DNA of 64,000 nt, taken from the NCBI RefSeq assembly GCF_014763045.1, contig NZ_JACTAG010000002.1:1364001-1428000 (forward strand), read 5' to 3'. Shown one piece after another: positions 1 to 7,696 of this stretch. The position numbers and the translations under genes are program-made. The DNA is from Sulfitobacter aestuariivivens. Its GTDB lineage: Bacteria > Pseudomonadota > Alphaproteobacteria > Rhodobacterales > Rhodobacteraceae. Below the pieces are notes generated by a model, which saw nothing but the letters and a program-made list of their open reading frames with translations, was not told the origin of the DNA and ran no database searches. The stretch's first letter is position 1, and each line of letters starts with the position of its first letter.

Positions 1-1
1 C

Positions 2-514
2 GTGCAGGGGATCAACGCCCTGATGGGCGATTTCGAGGCCGTGATCCTGACGCAAGACTGGCATCCCGCGGGGCATTCGTCGTTTGCCTCGGCACATGGT
101 GGCAAAAACCCCTATGACCTGATCGACATGCCCTATGGCCCGCAGGTGTTGTGGCCCGATCATTGCATCCAGGGCAGTATGGGTGCCAAGTTTCACATGG
201 AGCTGCAGCAGGACCGGGCCGACCTGATCATCCGCAAGGGATACAACCCCGCCATCGACAGCTATTCGGCGTTCTTTGAAAACGACCATACCACGCCGAC
301 GGGGCTGGAAGGCTATCTGCGTACCCGTGGGATCAAGGATCTGGTGATGGTCGGTCTCGCCCTTGATTTCTGCGTCAATTATTCCGCCGTGGATGCCGCG
401 AAGCTGGGGTTCGGCGTCGAGGTGCGCACGGATCTGACCCGCGCCATTGATCTGGACGGATCGCTGGGGGCCGCCCGATCGGCCATGCAGGGTGCTGGCG
501 TGACACTGGCCTGA
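2..514 (+). CDS. pncA: Nicotinamidase, 5'-truncated by the window edge
   Basis: C-terminal 170 residues of a nicotinamidase (nicotinamide to nicotinate), the first step of NAD salvage. The fragment keeps the metal-binding DWHPAGH stretch, a lysine in IIRKGYN (fragment residue 79) and the catalytic cysteine in LALDFC (fragment residue 124). That is two members of the Asp-Lys-Cys triad; the Asp lies upstream of the window. The true start is off the left edge, so the GTG at position 2 is only the first in-frame codon. pncB follows 0.8 kb downstream, which supports the assignment. Confidence 0.93.
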   Translation: MQGINALMGDFEAVILTQDWHPAGHSSFASAHGGKNPYDLIDMPYGPQVLWPDHCIQGSMGAKFHMELQQDRADLIIRKGYNPAIDSYSAFFENDHTTPTGLEGYLRTRGIKDLVMVGLALDFCVNYSAVDAAKLGFGVEVRTDLTRAIDLDGSLGAARSAMQGAGVTLA

Positions 515-519
515 TCCGC

Positions 520-1245
520 GTGTTCGGCAACAGGGCCGCAGGGCCGCTCAAGGTGTATATCCACGTGCCCAAGACGGCAGGCAGTACCGTGAATGCGCAT
601 CTGTCCGGCTGGGGCGCGGGGCTGGATCACGTGGAACACTACCGGGACCGCCAGACCACCCTGCACCGCAAACTGCCGCGCCAGGCATGGGTCAGCGGCC
701 ATCTTGCGCTCAACAAAATGCAGGCGCTTTTGGGCGATGCAGGCGGGCGCGAGGTTCAGTACTTTGGCCTGATCCGCACACCGCTGGCGCAGGTCATGTC
801 GCATTACAACTGGCTGATCGAAATCGCGACCCGGGGCGGGCGCTTCTTCCGCGCGCACCCCGAGGGCATCCGCACCTATGCACAGCGGCTCAAGGACAGC
901 GACAACACCGACCCCCGGGTCGTTCTGAACAACATTGAGGCCCGTCGCGGCATGTTCCTGAACCTACAGTCGCGATTTCTGCTGGGCGATGACCTGATAT
1001 TTTCCAAAGACACGGGCATATCGCGCCTCAGCCAGTATGCAGCGCTCAGGTCTGACCCCGACACATTGATCGCGGACATGACCGGCCAGCGCCCCACCAG
1101 ATCGAAAACCACAAACGCCAGCACCTATCATTTTGACAAGGCGGTGTTCGAGGCACCGCTGCTGCAGGACTTTCTGCGCAAGCACAATGCGCATGACCTG
1201 AACCTTCATGCGCGGATCACTGCGCGCGGGGTGCTGGACTCTTAA
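520..1245 (+). CDS. Sulfotransferase-family protein
   Basis: Encodes 241 residues. An N-terminal VPKTAGST motif (about residues 16-23) matches the 5'-phosphosulfate-binding loop of PAPS-dependent sulfotransferases, and LIRTPLAQVMSHYNW resembles the second, 3'-phosphate-binding region. The GTG start lies five bases after the pncA stop, so the two genes are probably co-transcribed. The substrate cannot be read from sequence. The gene separates pncA from pncB without obvious pathway logic. Family call is fairly sure; function is open. Confidence 0.75.
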   Translation: MFGNRAAGPLKVYIHVPKTAGSTVNAHLSGWGAGLDHVEHYRDRQTTLHRKLPRQAWVSGHLALNKMQALLGDAGGREVQYFGLIRTPLAQVMSHYNWLIEIATRGGRFFRAHPEGIRTYAQRLKDSDNTDPRVVLNNIEARRGMFLNLQSRFLLGDDLIFSKDTGISRLSQYAALRSDPDTLIADMTGQRPTRSKTTNASTYHFDKAVFEAPLLQDFLRKHNAHDLNLHARITARGVLDS

Positions 1246-1289
1246 TCCGTCCTGCCTCAAGCTGAAACGCCCAAATACGGAGCCTGCCC

Positions 1290-2579
1290 GTGGATATCGC
1301 CACCCGCGTCTACAATCACAAGTGGAAGATCGACCCCATCGTGCGGTCGCTGATCGACACGGATTTCTACAAGCTGCTGATGTGCCAGTCGGTGTTTCGC
1401 AACAAGCCCGACACACAGGTCACATTCAGCCTGATCAATCGCTCGAAACATATCCCGCTGGCGGATCTGATCGACGAAGGTGAATTGCGCGAGCAGCTCG
1501 ACCACATCCGCTCTCTCAGCCTCAGCCGGGGGGAATCGACCTGGTTGCGGGGCAATACGTTTTACGGCAAGCGCCAGATGTTCCGCTCCGATTTCATGGA
1601 GTGGTTCGAGAAACTGCGCCTGCCGCCCTATCACCTGGAACGCAAAGGCGACCAGTATGAGCTGACGTTCGAAGGATCCTGGCCCGAGGTGATGCTTTGG
1701 GAAATTCCGGCGCTGGCGGTGCTGATGGAATTGCGGGGCCGCGCCGTGCTGAACCAGATGGGCCGGTTCGAGTTACAGGTGCTCTATGCGCGCGCCATGA
1801 CCCGTGTCTGGGAAAAGATCGAGGCCCTGCGCGAAATCCCCGACCTGTCGATCGCCGATTTCGGCACCCGGCGGCGGCATTCCTATCTCTGGCAGGACTG
1901 GTGCGTGCAGGCGATGCACGAAGGGCTGGGCAGCGCCTTTACCGGCACCTCGAATTGCCGCATCGCCATGATGCGCGAACTCGAAGCGATAGGCACCAAC
2001 GCCCACGAATTGCCGATGGTCTATGCCGCGCTGGCCAAAGATGACGCGGCTCTCGCCCAGGCGCCATATGACGTGCTGCACGACTGGCACGAGGAACACG
2101 AAGGCAATCTGCGCATCATCCTGCCCGACACCTACGGCACCGAAGGGTTCCTGCAAAACGCCCCGGACTGGCTGGCGGGCTGGACCGGCATCCGCGTCGA
2201 CAGCGGCGACCCCGCGACCGCCGCCCAGATCGCCATCGACTGGTGGAAAGAACGCGGTGAAGACCCGTCCGAAAAGCGCATCATCTTCAGCGACGGACTG
2301 GATGTGGCAAAGATCAAAGAACTGCACACAAAGTTTGCGGGCAAAACGTCCATATCCTTTGGCTGGGGCACGCTGCTGACCAATGATTTCCGCGGGCTGG
2401 TCCCGGGCGATGCGCTGGCCCCCTTCAGCCTTGTCTGCAAGGCCGTCAGCGCAAACGGGCAACCGACCGTGAAACTGTCGGACAACCCCAACAAGGCCAT
2501 GGGACCAGCCGACCAGATTGAGCGCTACAAGCGCGTGTTCGGTGTCGGCGCGCAGGAAGAGGTCGAGGTGGTGGTTTGA
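1290..2579 (+). CDS. pncB: Nicotinate phosphoribosyltransferase
   Basis: Converts nicotinate and PRPP to nicotinate mononucleotide, following PncA in NAD salvage. The 429-residue length is typical. Visible family signatures are SLIDTDFYKLLM near the N-terminus, FGTRRRHSY, GTSN, the GTNAHE segment (His about 239, aligning with the autophosphorylated histidine of enterobacterial PncB), RVDSGDP, and KLSDNPNK near the C-terminus. The start is GTG. It lies 44 bp after the sulfotransferase-like gene on the same strand, probably in one transcript with pncA. Confidence 0.95.
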   Translation: MDIATRVYNHKWKIDPIVRSLIDTDFYKLLMCQSVFRNKPDTQVTFSLINRSKHIPLADLIDEGELREQLDHIRSLSLSRGESTWLRGNTFYGKRQMFRSDFMEWFEKLRLPPYHLERKGDQYELTFEGSWPEVMLWEIPALAVLMELRGRAVLNQMGRFELQVLYARAMTRVWEKIEALREIPDLSIADFGTRRRHSYLWQDWCVQAMHEGLGSAFTGTSNCRIAMMRELEAIGTNAHELPMVYAALAKDDAALAQAPYDVLHDWHEEHEGNLRIILPDTYGTEGFLQNAPDWLAGWTGIRVDSGDPATAAQIAIDWWKERGEDPSEKRIIFSDGLDVAKIKELHTKFAGKTSISFGWGTLLTNDFRGLVPGDALAPFSLVCKAVSANGQPTVKLSDNPNKAMGPADQIERYKRVFGVGAQEEVEVVV

Positions 2580-2664
2580 TCGAAGCCATGCACATTGTTG
2601 TAGATGGCCCGTACCCACGTCAGACAAATTGCATTGCTCCTCCGCGCTGGCGTTGGCGCAAATC

Positions 2665-3426
2665 ATGACACCCGTTGATGCATATGTGATTTGCACGTCG
2701 CCGCGCAGCGGAAGCACGCTTTTGTGCGGTCTCTTGCGAAACTCCGGGATCGCCGGTTTGCCAGAGTCGCATTTTCACGAACCTTCCATGAACAAATGGC
2801 TCGACTATTATGACCTGCGGGACAAGTCCTTTTGCAATCCGCGCGACCAGATTGCGGCGGTCTTCCGCGCGGCCCAGGAGCGCGGGAAAGGGGGTGGAAA
2901 AGTATTTGGTCTACGCCTTCAGCGGCACAGCTTCGAATATTTCACCGAACAACTCAGACAGCTTCATCCATCATGCAAGAATGACGTCGCGCGTCTCAAT
3001 GCTGCTTTCGGCAAAACGCGCTTCATACACCTGACGCGCGAAAATAAGCTCGAACAAGCGGTTTCTTTTGTTAAAGCACAGCAGTCAGGGCTTTGGCACA
3101 TGGCCCCCGATGGACGCGAGATCGAGCGGCTTTCTGAGCCGAAGCAACTGACCTACGATCCTGCCGCCATATCCAATCAACTGATGCAATTCGAAGAAAT
3201 GGATGCGGCCTGGACCGCATGGTTCGGACAGCAGGATATCGAACCTTTGCGGGTAACTTACGACGCTCTGTCTGCCGCGCCGCAAAAGATGCTTCGTACG
3301 GTTCTTGACGCCCTCTGCCTGCAGTCCGGGAAATGCGAAAAGATCACGGCCCACGTCGGTAAGATGGCTGATGAGATCAGCCAGGAATGGGTCAAGCGCT
3401 TTGAACGAGAAGAAATGTGCCGCTAG
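2665..3426 (+). CDS. Stf0-type sulfotransferase
   Basis: Encodes 253 residues beginning MTPVDAYVICTSPRSGSTLL. The SPRSGST motif close to the N-terminus is the PAPS-binding loop of the Stf0 family, founded on mycobacterial trehalose 2-sulfotransferase, and HLTRENKLEQAVS fits the second PAPS-binding region. I chose the ATG at 2665 because the frame open further upstream overlaps pncB and codes a non-homologous Arg/Trp-rich tail. Its stop overlaps the stop of the convergent permease by 3 bp. Acceptor is unknown, possibly a glycolipid or surface sugar. Confidence 0.8.
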   Translation: MTPVDAYVICTSPRSGSTLLCGLLRNSGIAGLPESHFHEPSMNKWLDYYDLRDKSFCNPRDQIAAVFRAAQERGKGGGKVFGLRLQRHSFEYFTEQLRQLHPSCKNDVARLNAAFGKTRFIHLTRENKLEQAVSFVKAQQSGLWHMAPDGREIERLSEPKQLTYDPAAISNQLMQFEEMDAAWTAWFGQQDIEPLRVTYDALSAAPQKMLRTVLDALCLQSGKCEKITAHVGKMADEISQEWVKRFEREEMCR

Positions 3427-4337
3427 CGCCCAGCGGGAAGCGGGCCCGCATCTCGTGACGCTTGCCGCAACCGCCGTTCCCGCCAGATAATCAGCAACCC
3501 GCCCACAACAATTAGCAGCGCGCCGGGGAACAGATCACCCCATGGCGTCTCTCCGTAAAAGGCCCATCCCAACACAAAGGCGATCGGGATGCCGAAATAG
3601 CTGAAAGGGGCCAGATTGCTTGGCTCCGTCATCCGGACCGATGTGATCAACAGCAAAACCGCACTGCCACCGAAAAACCCCATGCCAAGAATCCACCATA
3701 GATCCGTGGCCTGAGCCAAGGGGCTGAAACCGGTGGTGAACATGGCCAACAGGAAGGCGCCAACCGCGGCCACGCTCGAGGAATAGAGATTGATCAGCGC
3801 GGTCGGGGCCCCTTCGTCCATCATGCGCGCTGTTACAGCGGTCAGCGCATAACAGGCAGAGGCCGCAAGCGGCAAAAGTGCGGCCGATGAAAAGCTGTCG
3901 CGCCCGGGCCCCATAACCATGATCACGCCGACAAATCCCACCACCACCGCCATCCAGCGCACCGCGCCGACTTTCTCCCCCAGCAAAGGCACGGAAAGCG
4001 CTACCATGAAAAGCGCATTTGCGTAGGTGATGGTCGACGCTGTCGCGAAGTCCAGCAATCCAAGGGACAGGTAGAAAAAGAACTGCGCGAAGGTCAATAC
4101 AAAGCCCCGAAAAATCGCAAGGGGCCACTGCCGCAGCTTGACCCTGCGCCCGGTGCGGTGCCACTCGGCCGACCACCACAATACAATCCCCGCAGGGATC
4201 AATCCAAAGACATTCCGCCACGCCGACAGCTCTGCAGCACCATAATCGCTGCTCAGGCGTTTGATGATCAGCCCCATCGCGTCGAACAGAATGAGCGCCA
4301 TCAGCGACAGCAAAATGGCCAGGGTCGTGCGATTCAT
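3423..4337 (-). CDS. EamA/DMT-family permease
   Basis: A 304-residue integral membrane protein with about ten hydrophobic helices and the duplicated EamA architecture (two five-helix halves), typical of drug/metabolite transporters. The second half contains SYFGIPIAFVLGWAFYGE, a usual EamA signature, and the C-terminal tail is basic. The start MNRTTLAILLSL is preferred; a longer open frame would run antisense through the riboswitch. It is divergent from the B12 operon. Substrate unknown. Confidence 0.85.
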   Translation of the reverse strand: MNRTTLAILLSLMALILFDAMGLIIKRLSSDYGAAELSAWRNVFGLIPAGIVLWWSAEWHRTGRRVKLRQWPLAIFRGFVLTFAQFFFYLSLGLLDFATASTITYANALFMVALSVPLLGEKVGAVRWMAVVVGFVGVIMVMGPGRDSFSSAALLPLAASACYALTAVTARMMDEGAPTALINLYSSSVAAVGAFLLAMFTTGFSPLAQATDLWWILGMGFFGGSAVLLLITSVRMTEPSNLAPFSYFGIPIAFVLGWAFYGETPWGDLFPGALLIVVGGLLIIWRERRLRQASRDAGPLPAGR

Positions 4338-4505
4338 GTCGGCCAGGGCTCCGGAAAGATGCGGGAGGATTCGCGCGTTTGCCTGCCCGCCAATACCGCG
4401 TTTATGGGCAAGATGCCGCGCCAGCGCCACAAAGAAGCGTTTCCCGGCGTCAACGCGTCGCAAATCTACCTTGCGCGGGCAGCTTTGAAATGCGACCTTG
4501 GCCGC
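4338..4505. other. Divergent intergenic region upstream of the B12 operon
   Basis: About 170 bp separate the EamA permease start from the first recognisable riboswitch base. Promoters for both directions should lie here. I see no convincing -35/-10 pair or operator on either strand. Confidence 0.4.
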
Positions 4506-4700
4506 GCTTGGTGTTCCGTTAATCACCCCTCGGGGTGTGGGACCGAAAAGGGAATTCGGTGAAGTTATCTGATGCCGAAGCCGCCCCCGCGACTGTAAGC
4601 GGAGAGCTTTGCGCCCCTCATGCCACTTGGCCTTCATGGTCAGGGAAGGCGGGCCAAGGCCCTGACCCGCGAGCCAGGAGACCTGCCAGGCGCAGAGAAA
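4506..4700 (+). promoter_or_regulatory. Cobalamin riboswitch
   Basis: The 5' leader of the B12/cobalt operon has the conserved adenosylcobalamin aptamer elements in order: AAAAGGGAA (about 4546-4554), a GCCGCCCCCGCGACTGTAAGCGG core (4581-4603), long paired arms around 4621-4670, and the B12 box AGCCAGGAGACCTGCC at 4672-4687. It ends about 40 nt before cbtB. The expected behaviour is reduced expression of cobalt uptake and cob genes when adenosylcobalamin is abundant. Outer boundaries are approximate. Confidence 0.96.
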
Positions 4701-4737
4701 CGAACAAGCCGTCGGGTGTGACGGTAAGGAGTGACAG

Positions 4738-4908
4738 ATGAACACACAGACCAATACGCTGAAGCTGAGCGTTGCGCGCTTTATCCCCGCCGTCTTTGCA
4801 GCCGTGCTGGGTGTGACCGTGATTTCGATCACCGGGCACGTACAGGCCGCCGCACTGCATGATGCCGCACATGATGTGCGCCATGCGACAGGCTTTCCCT
4901 GCCACTAA
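4738..4908 (+). CDS. cbtB: CbtB-type cobalt transporter subunit (56 aa)
   Basis: Short single-span membrane protein: a polar N-terminus (MNTQTNTLKLS), one hydrophobic helix (about residues 14-38), then a His-rich tail ending GFPCH, with His/Cys suited to metal binding. Size, topology and tail match CbtB, the small partner of CbtA in B12-regulated cobalt uptake. It is the first gene after the riboswitch, with AAGGAG (4724-4729) 8 nt before the ATG. CbtA follows after a 189-bp spacer. Confidence 0.9.
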   Translation: MNTQTNTLKLSVARFIPAVFAAVLGVTVISITGHVQAAALHDAAHDVRHATGFPCH

Positions 4909-4977
4909 GCTTTTGAGACTGCCGATCTGACGCATGCGGTCGCGTGCGTTTGGGATGGCGCAGCACGGCTGGCCGGG

Positions 4978-4994
4978 TCCGAACAGCGTTCGGA
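4978..4994. repeat. Hairpin in the cbtB-cbtA spacer
   Basis: Perfect 7-bp inverted repeat TCCGAAC-AGC-GTTCGGA followed by TCTTT, in the 189-bp spacer between cbtB and cbtA. A weaker hairpin, ACCGC/GCGGT (5033-5048), followed by TTTTGGTTTT lies further down. These could attenuate or process the transcript between the two cobalt-uptake genes. Confidence 0.4.
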
Positions 4995-5097
4995 GTCTTT
5001 CCCTGCATAGAACACGGATATCGTGCCGCTGCACCGCAGGGGCGCGGTTTTGGTTTTAGGGGGGTCGGCGGCCAGGCCATAGCATTTGGAAACAAAC

Positions 5098-5790
5098 ATG
5101 ATGTCTCGTGTCATCATCAGCGCGTTATTTGCAGGGGCCCTTGCCGGCCTGATTGCAGGTGTTCTGCAGCTTGTCTTTGTGCAACCCGTATTGCTTCACG
5201 CAGAGCTGTATGAAAGCGGCGAGCTGGTGCACTTTGGTGCGCAAGCCGTCAGCGCCCATCCTGAATTGCCGGGCTTTGAGCCGGTACGCGACGGGCTGAG
5301 CCTGATCTTCACCATGCTGACCTACACCGGCTATGCCCTGCTGATGATCGCGGCGATCAGCATCGCCGAAGAACGCGGCGCTCATGTGGATGGGCGCACG
5401 GGGCTTCTTTGGGGCATCGCCGGATTTGTCGCCTTTCACCTGGCACCGGGCTTTACGCTGGCGCCCGAAGTCCCGGGTGTCGCAGCGGCAGACGTCACAG
5501 CACGCCAGATCTGGTGGTTTGCCACTGCCGGGTCCGCCGCAGTTGCCATGTGGCTTATCGGTTTTGGGCAGGGCTGGACTGCCTGGGGTGTTGCCACAAT
5601 TTTGCTTCTGGCCCCGCACATCATCGGCGCGCCTGAACCTGACACCTTTACCGGCCCCGTGCCGACGGAAATCGGTGCGCTCTTTGCCGCCCGCGCGCTT
5701 GGCGTCGGACTGGCGGCCTGGGTCCTGCTGGGGTGCTTTGCGGGGTATTTCTGGCGGTCCGAAGGCGCAAGAGAGGCGCGCACCACATGA
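5098..5790 (+). CDS. cbtA: CbtA-type cobalt transporter
   Basis: A 230-residue membrane protein with about five or six hydrophobic helices, including an N-terminal helix (SRVIISALFAGALAGLIAGV) and a final one (ALGVGLAAWVLLGCFAGYFW). Conserved CbtA landmarks include LLWGIAGFVAFHLAPGF, with a membrane His, and APHIIGAPEP. With CbtB it forms a predicted cobalt importer. I start at ATG 5098, with GGA 7 nt upstream; ATG 5101 and a TTG at 5086 are alternatives. Its stop overlaps the next start (ATGA). Confidence 0.9.
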   Translation: MMSRVIISALFAGALAGLIAGVLQLVFVQPVLLHAELYESGELVHFGAQAVSAHPELPGFEPVRDGLSLIFTMLTYTGYALLMIAAISIAEERGAHVDGRTGLLWGIAGFVAFHLAPGFTLAPEVPGVAAADVTARQIWWFATAGSAAVAMWLIGFGQGWTAWGVATILLLAPHIIGAPEPDTFTGPVPTEIGALFAARALGVGLAAWVLLGCFAGYFWRSEGAREARTT

Positions 5791-6275
5791 GAACGCTGGC
5801 GCTCTTCGCGATCGGTCTCGCATTTGGGTTGGGCATCGGCTTTGTCACAGCGGCTGGTATGGGCGTGACATTTGACGGCCATGATCACAGCAATGCCGCC
5901 CATCATGGCGCAGCACCGGACGGCGATCATGTCAAGATGCACGACACCCCGATCGAGGTCGACGCGGCAACCGCACCGACGCTGGCCATCGACCTGATCC
6001 GCGATCCCAAGGCGGGCTACAACCTGCACGTCATGGTCGAAAACTTCGAATTCTCGCCCCGGCAGGCCAGCCGTGACCACGCGCCGGGACAGGGCCACGC
6101 GCACGTCTACGTGAATGGCGTCAAGCAGGGACGTCTCTATGGCCCGTGGGTTCACCTTGATGGCCTGCCCAAGGGCACGGTCGCGGTGGAGGTCACGCTC
6201 AATTCAAACAACCACCAGCCACTGGCGGTAAACGGCGAACCCATCAGGGCCGCCACGATGCTGGAGATCGAATAG
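5787..6275 (+). CDS. Membrane-anchored His-rich protein of the cobalt cluster
   Basis: Encodes 162 residues. The N-terminus (MRTLALFAIGLAFGLGIGFV) is a signal peptide or anchor, followed by a His-rich linker (HDHSNAAHHG, then GDHVKMHD) and a roughly 100-residue beta-rich domain containing HVMVENFEFSPRQAS and GHAHVYVNG, reminiscent of small cupredoxin-like periplasmic folds. I do not recognise a named family. Four-base ATGA coupling to cbtA and immediate adjacency to a DUF1636 gene suggest it binds or delivers cobalt outside the inner membrane. That role is inferred from context. Confidence 0.75.
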   Translation: MRTLALFAIGLAFGLGIGFVTAAGMGVTFDGHDHSNAAHHGAAPDGDHVKMHDTPIEVDAATAPTLAIDLIRDPKAGYNLHVMVENFEFSPRQASRDHAPGQGHAHVYVNGVKQGRLYGPWVHLDGLPKGTVAVEVTLNSNNHQPLAVNGEPIRAATMLEIE

Positions 6276-6662
6276 ATGACCGCGACCCTTTACGTCTGCA
6301 TGACCTGCAAAGCGGGCGAAGTGCTGGAAGAGGGCGCGCCAGTCCCCGGTGCGCAACTTCACAAGGCATTGACGGATCAGCCTGCGCCCAAAGGTGTCGA
6401 GATCGTGCCTGTCAAATGCCTGTCTGCTTGTTCGCAAGGCGCGTCCGTGGCCCTGACGGCACCCGGCAAGTGGGGCTATGTCTATGGCCGCATGACCAAG
6501 GACGATGCCGCTGACATCCTCGCGGGTGCTGCCGCCTATGCCGCCACCGACGACGGCCTTGTCACATGGCGCGAACGCCCGGTTGTCTTTCGCAAGCAAA
6601 GCCTCGGCCGCATCCCGCCCTTCAACTTTCCCGCCTACGTTCCCCCGGAGTCTGAGACATGA
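6276..6662 (+). CDS. DUF1636 family protein (first copy)
   Basis: A 128-residue cytosolic protein with paired cysteines in YVCMTCK (residues 8 and 11) and KCLSACSQG, the pattern of thioredoxin-like [2Fe-2S] ferredoxin-type DUF1636 proteins, which recur in B12 clusters. A C-terminal extension (from about residue 100, ending FNFPAYVPP) is absent from the second copy at 19261. It starts directly after the preceding stop and overlaps cobW by ATGA. Role unproven; metal sensing or electron supply to cobalt handling is possible. Confidence 0.85.
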   Translation: MTATLYVCMTCKAGEVLEEGAPVPGAQLHKALTDQPAPKGVEIVPVKCLSACSQGASVALTAPGKWGYVYGRMTKDDAADILAGAAAYAATDDGLVTWRERPVVFRKQSLGRIPPFNFPAYVPPESET

Positions 6663-7693
6663 ATGACCTCTCGAAAATCCCTGTCACCGTGATCACCGGC
6701 TTTCTGGGCTCGGGCAAGACCACGCTGATCCGCCACCTGATGACCCATAACGAGGGCAAGCGTCTGGCGGTTCTGGTCAACGAATTCGGCACTGTCGGTG
6801 TGGACGGTGACATCCTCAAATCCTGCGCGGATGAGGATTGCCCGGCAGAGAACATCATGGAACTGGCCAACGGTTGCATTTGCTGCACCGTGGCCGATGA
6901 CTTCATCCCGACCATCGAGGCGCTGATGGCGATGCCCACCCGCCCGGATCATATCCTCATCGAAACCTCCGGCCTCGCCCTGCCGAAACCCCTACTTAAA
7001 GCTTTTGACTGGCCGGCCATCCGCTCCAAGATCACCGTGGACGGTGTGATTGCGTTGGCCGACGCCGAAGCCGTGGCCGCAGGCACCTTTGCCGCAGACG
7101 TCGACGCGGTCGATGCGCAACGCAAGGCGGACGAATCGCTCGATCACGAAACACCGCTGTCGGAAGTGTTCGAAGACCAGATCAGCTGCGCCGACATCGT
7201 AGTGATGTCCAAGGCTGATCTTGCGGGGGAAGCGGGGCTCGCCAGTGCGCGTACCGTGATCGAAGCCGAAAGCCCGCGCCAGATCCCGATCCTGTCCATG
7301 AGCGAAGGCGTTATTGATCCCAAGGTCATTCTGGGCCTTGGCGCCGCCGCCGAAGACGATCTGGCCGCGCGCCCCTCGCACCATGACGGGCATGACGACC
7401 ACGAACACGACGACTTTGAAACCATCGTCGTCCCGATGCCCGAAGTCGATGATGTAGATGCCCTTGTCGCGGCCATCGAAAAACTGGCCACCGAACAGCA
7501 TATCCTGCGCGTCAAAGGCTATGTTGCTGTGACCGGCAAACCGATGCGCCTGCTGGTGCAGGCTGTGGGCGCGCGCGTCCGGCATCAGTTTGACCGCCCC
7601 TGGGGCGATCAGGCCCGCCAGGGGCATCTCGTGGTCATCGCCGAACACGACCACATCGACACCGCCAAAATCCGCGACGTCCTGGGCGCCTGA
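6659..7693 (+). CDS. cobW: CobW, G3E-family GTPase
   Basis: A 344-residue P-loop GTPase of the COG0523/G3E metallochaperone family. The Walker A motif is GFLGSGKTT (about residues 13-21), the metal-binding CxCC motif is NGCICCT (Cys 73, 75, 76), and NEFGTVGVD is switch-like. A His/Asp-rich linker (SHHDGHDDHEHDD) precedes the CobW C-terminal domain. It is thought to supply cobalt to the aerobic cobaltochelatase, and cobN follows 3 bp later. Confidence 0.95.
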   Translation: MNDLSKIPVTVITGFLGSGKTTLIRHLMTHNEGKRLAVLVNEFGTVGVDGDILKSCADEDCPAENIMELANGCICCTVADDFIPTIEALMAMPTRPDHILIETSGLALPKPLLKAFDWPAIRSKITVDGVIALADAEAVAAGTFAADVDAVDAQRKADESLDHETPLSEVFEDQISCADIVVMSKADLAGEAGLASARTVIEAESPRQIPILSMSEGVIDPKVILGLGAAAEDDLAARPSHHDGHDDHEHDDFETIVVPMPEVDDVDALVAAIEKLATEQHILRVKGYVAVTGKPMRLLVQAVGARVRHQFDRPWGDQARQGHLVVIAEHDHIDTAKIRDVLGA

Positions 7694-7696
7694 GCC

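Noticed and set aside
4338..4832. N-terminal extension of the EamA permease frame (469 residues)
   Set aside because: It would translate the antisense of the cobalamin riboswitch and cbtB, and the permease fold starts at MNRTTLAILLSL.
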